A stretch of 49,124 nucleotides of DNA from IMG/VR virus record IMGVR_UViG_3300033153_011881, positions 1 through 49,124 of that record; one strand, written 5' to 3'. The DNA comes from a virus. Numbering within the stretch: position 1 is the first letter of the stretch; every line of letters begins with the position of its first letter. The position numbers and the translations under genes are program-made. The notes beneath the pieces are model-generated. The model was not told where the DNA came from, did no database searches, and saw nothing but the letters and a program-made list of their open reading frames with translations. Positions 45,292 to 49,124 of this stretch are shown piece by piece.

Positions 45292-45624
45292 ATCTACTCC
45301 TCATTCATTATTCGATGTTGAACGTTCAATGTTCGACGTTCATCTTCTTAATGGTCCATATGGTCCATCATTTTTCATTCAATGGTCCACACTCTTTTAT
45401 TTATATATATCAATACCTTATATTATCTCTTTTTATAGTAAATGGACTATTGGACTATAGTTGCATAGAAAACGGCTTAAACATTCCTATAAGAACACCC
45501 TGGCTTTATACGGTGCATTTATGGTCTTATGGTCTCACTGCTGCTGTAAAGTGTTGATATTTAAAAATAAAAAGCGTGGACGTTTATCAGGACCAATGGA
45601 TTTATAGTCCGTATGGTCCGGCAT
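45292..45624. other. AT-rich region with repeated ATGGTCC words, candidate origin
   Basis: 333 bp without a gene. Family-F words at 45308-45345, then ATGGTCC at 45351, 45360 and 45382, ATGGACTA/TTGGACTA at about 45442-45457, ATGGTCT twice near 45521-45535, and TATGGTCC near 45611, in very AT-rich DNA beside primase-helicase genes. Iteron-like layout. Confidence 0.45.
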
Positions 45625-45999
45625 TTACGTGAGCAGGCGCAGCCCCTTGTAAAATGTGACACCTCTTCTACGTTTTTCGAAGCGACCAGTCATGAGCTTG
45701 TTAAATTTTTTCCAGGATGGGACCCAGCTTCTTGATATATTTGTCGTGAACCATTCACGAAATGCAACATATAAACCCCATGTCCGAGTCTGCCATGCAG
45801 GATCGATAAGACAATTTTGATCAATGAAATCTGCGAGCAGGTCGTCGTCCGTGATATATCCTCGTTTAAGAATCCGCTCGTTCATCCGCGCTTTTATTCT
45901 CATGCCACAATCATTACAGATAAGCATAAAACCATCGTGGCACGATTCAGGAATGCGATATTTTTTCCCTTCTCGTTTCTTACAGATCCCGCAAAGCAT
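45625..45999 (-). CDS. Stand-alone copy of the D5 helicase C-terminal domain with zinc finger
   Basis: 124 aa. N-terminal Cys4 finger (MLCGICKKREG...LICNDCG), then DDLLADFIDQNCLID, WGLYVAFREWFT, KFNKLMTGRFEKRRRG and the end FYKGLRLLT, nearly matching the C-terminal winged-helix region of the primase-helicase. A duplicated DNA-binding domain that might bind the origin or compete with the helicase. Follows the helicase gene within 13 bp. Confidence 0.75.
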   Translation of the reverse strand: MLCGICKKREGKKYRIPESCHDGFMLICNDCGMRIKARMNERILKRGYITDDDLLADFIDQNCLIDPAWQTRTWGLYVAFREWFTTNISRSWVPSWKKFNKLMTGRFEKRRRGVTFYKGLRLLT

Positions 46000-46012
46000 A
46001 TGGACATCCTCC

Positions 46013-47620
46013 CTATGTCAACAGGCGCAGCCCCTTGTAAAAATAAACCCCTCTTTTGTACTTCTCAAACCGATCTTTCATTAAATTTCCAAATTTCTTC
46101 TGTGACATGGAACTCTTTTTAGAGACATTCTCAGAAAACCATTCCTTAAACGCATCATACAGACCGGACGCCGGCGCTTCGGCCTCCGAATCGACATGGC
46201 AGCATTGATCTAAGAAATCGCCCAACAGATCTTCATCCCGCTTATATTCGGCAGTGGCATCGATGATCACCTGTGGAGGAGCAAGACCCATCTTCTGCCA
46301 TTGCAGGCACCCGCGCACCAACCAAGCCAAAATCCCAGGGGCCTCTTCCATAAGCTTATCAGGTAGATCATTGTCCGCCCGCAGCTCATTGTCCGCTTGC
46401 GGCGCTCGATCGACAAAACTGAAAGGGAAAGGGATCAAATGCACCCGCTGCCAGAAGGCGAAATCATTAGCAGGGGCATGGGGTTTGTGATTGGTCAATA
46501 AGACGAGAGTGTGTGTGGGTAAAAAGTAGGTCTCATATCGATCATGGGGCGCCCGGCCTACCAGGCTGTCACTGCCGGACAGCCACTTGACCCGGGAAGG
46601 AGAGAACCGGCGGCCCTCATCTGCCTCGGATCCGAACGCGATCCGGAGGCCGCGCAGGGCCATGATATCCGGGCTGGGTCCGGAAGAGTTCTTAACCCGG
46701 CCCTGGTCCAGGAGCATCTCCGACTGGATCGGTGCCGCCAGGGGCCCCAAAACCTTGGAGATTGTTTCCACGATCGTGGTCTTCCCATTCCGTCCCTGAC
46801 CCCACATGATCGGGAGGATATTTTCTTTGGTGAGCCCGGTGCAGGCATATCCCAAAAGACGGTTGACGTAGGCGACCAGATCCTTTGTTTGCCGGATCTC
46901 CTCATCTGTTTCGGCCTTGGCCCCCCCGAATATCTGATAAAGAGTCTCCTCCCAAATGGGCGCCGGCGCATCGATACCCTGGTATTCGACCGGCGAGGCC
47001 TTACAAATCATATCCTGCGGTTTCCCGGGGCGCATCTCCCCGGTCTTGAGATCGATGACCCCGTTCTCACACCCCAACACCCAGGGATCCTGATCCAGCT
47101 CATCACCTATAATATCAAGACTGTGCTTCAGGTTGACCGCCGAGAACTTGAGACAATTCATTCTCCCATTCTCCGTCCGCAACCTTCCAACCCGTTTATA
47201 AATATCCTCCTGGATCTCCTTCAGGGATCCGGCCCGTTTGGTATCCTTTTTCTGCATGGCCCAATCGATCTCTTTGACCAGATCCTGGGCATCCTGCAGG
47301 TACCTCTGCGCCACATTTTCCACCGATGCCACGGCTCGCTGACGGATATCCCGGTCCCAATGATGCCCAGTCCAGGACATCCACTCCCCGCTGCTCTGAT
47401 TCAATAGAAATTGCCCATCATGAAGCGCCGAATACAGCATCCCATCCCCTAACTGATTGGCATAAAGACAATCCCGGACAAACCGGGAATCAACCTCTCC
47501 ATTTACTCCCGCCCGGGTTTCCGCTTGCTTTTTCTCGGCCCGTTGTTTAAACTCCTCCTCAACACGTTTCCGGACCATCTCCTCAACTGACTTTTCATCC
47601 ATAAACCAATCCCAATCCAC
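46013..47620 (-). CDS. D5-type primase-helicase (phage/plasmid P4 family)
   Basis: 535 aa. D5_N region (VLGCENGVIDLKTGEMRPGK, residues ~181-200), Walker A GQGRNGKTT (~274-282), SF3-helicase-type core with LRGLRIAFGSEADEG, the EEAPGILAWLVRG segment, and a C-terminal winged helix ending FYKGLRLLT. Replicative helicase loaded at the origin. The GTG at 47620 gives the full frame; ATG 47602 is an alternative. No clear Shine-Dalgarno. Confidence 0.85.
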   Translation of the reverse strand: MDWDWFMDEKSVEEMVRKRVEEEFKQRAEKKQAETRAGVNGEVDSRFVRDCLYANQLGDGMLYSALHDGQFLLNQSSGEWMSWTGHHWDRDIRQRAVASVENVAQRYLQDAQDLVKEIDWAMQKKDTKRAGSLKEIQEDIYKRVGRLRTENGRMNCLKFSAVNLKHSLDIIGDELDQDPWVLGCENGVIDLKTGEMRPGKPQDMICKASPVEYQGIDAPAPIWEETLYQIFGGAKAETDEEIRQTKDLVAYVNRLLGYACTGLTKENILPIMWGQGRNGKTTIVETISKVLGPLAAPIQSEMLLDQGRVKNSSGPSPDIMALRGLRIAFGSEADEGRRFSPSRVKWLSGSDSLVGRAPHDRYETYFLPTHTLVLLTNHKPHAPANDFAFWQRVHLIPFPFSFVDRAPQADNELRADNDLPDKLMEEAPGILAWLVRGCLQWQKMGLAPPQVIIDATAEYKRDEDLLGDFLDQCCHVDSEAEAPASGLYDAFKEWFSENVSKKSSMSQKKFGNLMKDRFEKYKRGVYFYKGLRLLT

Positions 47621-47647
47621 CGGTCCGATTCGGTCCGATCCAGTAAC

Positions 47648-47816
47648 ACTTACAGTATATTTAGTGTTATTTGATGCCGTTGGTAAAGGCGAAGTGTAAT
47701 AAATTCAATAAGTTATGCTACTTACAATAAGGTTCGGTAGCCTGCTAAGCGAGTGTAGGGCGCAAGTTCTACCGAGGGTTCGAATCCCTCTCTCTCCGCC
47801 ATTTCAACCACTTACA
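47648..47816. promoter_or_regulatory. Integrase arm-type site candidates (ACTTACA)
   Basis: Three direct copies of ACTTACA at 47648, 47720 and 47810 flank the core. Consistent with arm sites of a tyrosine integrase; not tested. Confidence 0.4.
47742..47801 (+). other. attP core: 3' part of tRNA-Ser(GCU)
   Basis: From the anticodon loop CTGCTAA through a long variable arm (GTAGGGCGCAAGTTCTAC), T-arm GAGGG-TTCGAAT-CCCTC and the terminal GCCA. The 5' half is absent: upstream bases do not pair with GCGAG of the anticodon stem. So it is a gene fragment that would restore the host tRNA upon integration. Confidence 0.85.
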
Positions 47817-47824
47817 TAATATTT

Positions 47825-48877
47825 TTATTGAATCCCTTCTTCCACCTTACCGGTCTGATCGGTCCGATCTTGATTTTCAACGCTATCTAAAATGTCCACT
47901 GCTTGTTGAATTGCCGTTGGAAACATATGGGCATAGATGTCGGTTGTGGTGACCCGTTCGTGGCCCAAATATGCCTGAACCGCCGGCAGAGGTGCATTTG
48001 ATGTTAAGAGACTTGAAGCGCCTAAATGCCGCAATGCATGTAAAGTGAATCGCTGCACTTTCGCTTTTTTACATAAGCGTCGCATCATATGGTCCAGAAA
48101 ATCGGTATCGAATTGAAAAACTCGGGGATCTGATTTGTCGCGTTTCTGATATCGAGAATATAAGACCCTGCGAAGAGTTTTAGTCATCGCCTTAGGCTTC
48201 GAAGTCAACGCGCCATCCTTACGTTTCCTGGTCCAGGCAATAAGCGATGAGGACCCAAAATTAATATCCCGGTCCCACAATAGACGCTGTGCCTCAATTC
48301 TTCTTAAGCCTGCGTGAAATATGGTTTCCAAGAAATCAACCTCATCAATAGAGGCAACCAACTTAACCACCGTATAATCTTGAATCGGTGGGATGTATCT
48401 CACTGTAAGATCCTCACCTATTTTATAAATGTCATTGGCAGGATTAAAAAGCACAGCCTGTCTCCCAAAATGCCAGTTAAACATCGCGCGAATATCCCGG
48501 AGATCCCGATTATGTGTTGATTTTCCCGAATCGATTCGTGTATCCAGATACGATTCAATATCTTCTTTGGTCACTTTATCGACCGGCTTATCTCCAATGT
48601 CGGAAAGAAGACTTGTTAATACGAAATACTTTTGCCGTACCGTATTAGTCGCCATCCTGCGTTTTTTGCAATATTCGAGATACTCGAGGATTATCTCTTC
48701 TAAGCAAGCGGAGGGGATGGCCCCTGTTTGAGCTGGAGCATTTACCCAGCTCCGCTTTTCCGCCTCCGCAAGGATCGCCTCCCTTTGGGTGGCAAACCCC
48801 TCTTTTTTGTACCTTTGTTTTTGGCGTTCGAATTTGTACTTCCATCTTTTTGTTTTTGGATCCTGCCATACGCTCAT
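47825..48877 (-). CDS. int: Tyrosine integrase
   Basis: 350 aa. N-terminal AP2-like arm-binding region (MSVWQDPKTKRWKYKFERQK), SAM-like core-binding domain (residues ~60-150), catalytic domain with the first Arg in HAGLRRIEAQRL, HALRHLGASSL, and LGHERVTTTDIYAH with the nucleophile Tyr. Integrates at the tRNA-Ser(GCU) gene whose fragment lies 24 bp downstream. GGGGGTGGGTT precedes the ATG. Confidence 0.93.
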   Translation of the reverse strand: MSVWQDPKTKRWKYKFERQKQRYKKEGFATQREAILAEAEKRSWVNAPAQTGAIPSACLEEIILEYLEYCKKRRMATNTVRQKYFVLTSLLSDIGDKPVDKVTKEDIESYLDTRIDSGKSTHNRDLRDIRAMFNWHFGRQAVLFNPANDIYKIGEDLTVRYIPPIQDYTVVKLVASIDEVDFLETIFHAGLRRIEAQRLLWDRDINFGSSSLIAWTRKRKDGALTSKPKAMTKTLRRVLYSRYQKRDKSDPRVFQFDTDFLDHMMRRLCKKAKVQRFTLHALRHLGASSLLTSNAPLPAVQAYLGHERVTTTDIYAHMFPTAIQQAVDILDSVENQDRTDQTGKVEEGIQ

Positions 48878-49070
48878 AACCCACCCCCTTCTTGATTTTC
48901 AGATACAATAGCACATCCGAAATATCAAAGCGAGCGGCTTTTAGATCGGTCCCGGTTCCGACGAAAAAATGGGGATACTGCCGCCAGAGCCTCCGCACGT
49001 TTGAACGAGTAGCCTGTAAGTATTGAGCCAGCCCGTCAATTTTGACAATTCGCTGATTGACCGTTTCCAT
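48645..49070 (-). CDS. Excisionase/AlpA-like wHTH protein overlapping the integrase
   Basis: 141 codons if the frame is fully used. The first ~70 residues (KIDGLAQYLQATRSNVRRLW, then AARFDISDVLLYLKIKKG) match MerR/AlpA-type excisionases. The remainder overlaps the integrase N-terminus by 233 bp in another frame and reads as low-complexity basic sequence, so the functional part is likely the N-terminal half. Start ATG 49070 with CGGAAAA; GTG 49103 possible. Confidence 0.65.
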   Translation of the reverse strand: METVNQRIVKIDGLAQYLQATRSNVRRLWRQYPHFFVGTGTDLKAARFDISDVLLYLKIKKGVGYERMAGSKNKKMEVQIRTPKTKVQKRGVCHPKGGDPCGGGKAELGKCSSSNRGHPLRLLRRDNPRVSRILQKTQDGD

Positions 49071-49113
49071 TTTTCCGTTCCATTTCAAATCTGAAAAATG
49101 CACGTTTACTGCG

Positions 49114-49124
49114 CATCTTTGTGC
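49114..49124. repeat. Terminal direct repeat, right copy
   Basis: Identical to bases 1-11. If the ends are joined, the stretch from the start of the excisionase-like gene (49070) round to base 143 is one short intergenic region. Confidence 0.6.

Noticed and set aside
47701-47801. Complete tRNA-Ser gene
   Set aside because: Only the 3' part from the anticodon loop is present; the acceptor, D-arm and anticodon 5' strands are missing.

Overview
The window reads as a complete, circular genome of a temperate lambda-like siphovirus from a Gram-negative host. The head and tail genes follow the lambda order on the minus strand: small terminase-like, large terminase, gpW-like, portal, protease with nested scaffold, decoration, capsid, FII-like, Z-like, U-like, tube, G/GT frameshift pair, tape measure. 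Two observations argue that the ends are a break in a circle rather than prophage borders. An attP-like 3' end of a tRNA-Ser(GCU) gene lies inside the window beside the integrase, and the first and last 11 bases are identical. The host is not identified. Sec signal peptides, a lipobox and DUF4124-type exported proteins fit a proteobacterium in the broad sense, possibly Desulfobacterota (weak inference).

Layout: 0.1-1.8 kb holds a leftward operon (P-loop NTPase, two unknowns, a HTH protein). 1.8-3.6 kb holds plus-strand control genes: three head-to-head cassettes with antisense partners, then a CI-like repressor. 3.7-6.3 kb holds four plus-strand exported proteins that look like lysogenic-conversion genes. 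6.3-11.2 kb, leftward, has small membrane proteins, a metallophosphoesterase, a lipoprotein, a DUF5675-like protein and exported proteins. 11.2-15.3 kb is a diversity-generating retroelement (DGR): target protein with variable repeat, template repeat, reverse transcriptase and a small partner protein. 15.6-37 kb is the structural module. 37-47.6 kb carries HNH, Lar-like, ParB-like, primase and primase-helicase genes, with a candidate origin near 45.3-45.6 kb. 47.7-49.1 kb has attP, integrase and an excisionase-like gene.

The DGR is the strongest special system. By hand alignment, template and variable repeats (126 bp each) differ at 25 positions, and all 25 are adenines of the template sense strand. 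The target carries a Sec signal peptide, unusual for a virion tail protein. No Avd-like gene was found; a 106-aa protein overlaps the end of the RT gene instead.

A second unusual layer is a set of low-complexity word repeats filling the gaps between late genes: 14 copies of one hairpin family plus several other families. Some sit directly between a Shine-Dalgarno sequence and its start codon, or supply the C-terminus of a gene. Several genes are interrupted or altered: two frames with an internal amber codon, one likely frameshift, and one apparent ATA start.
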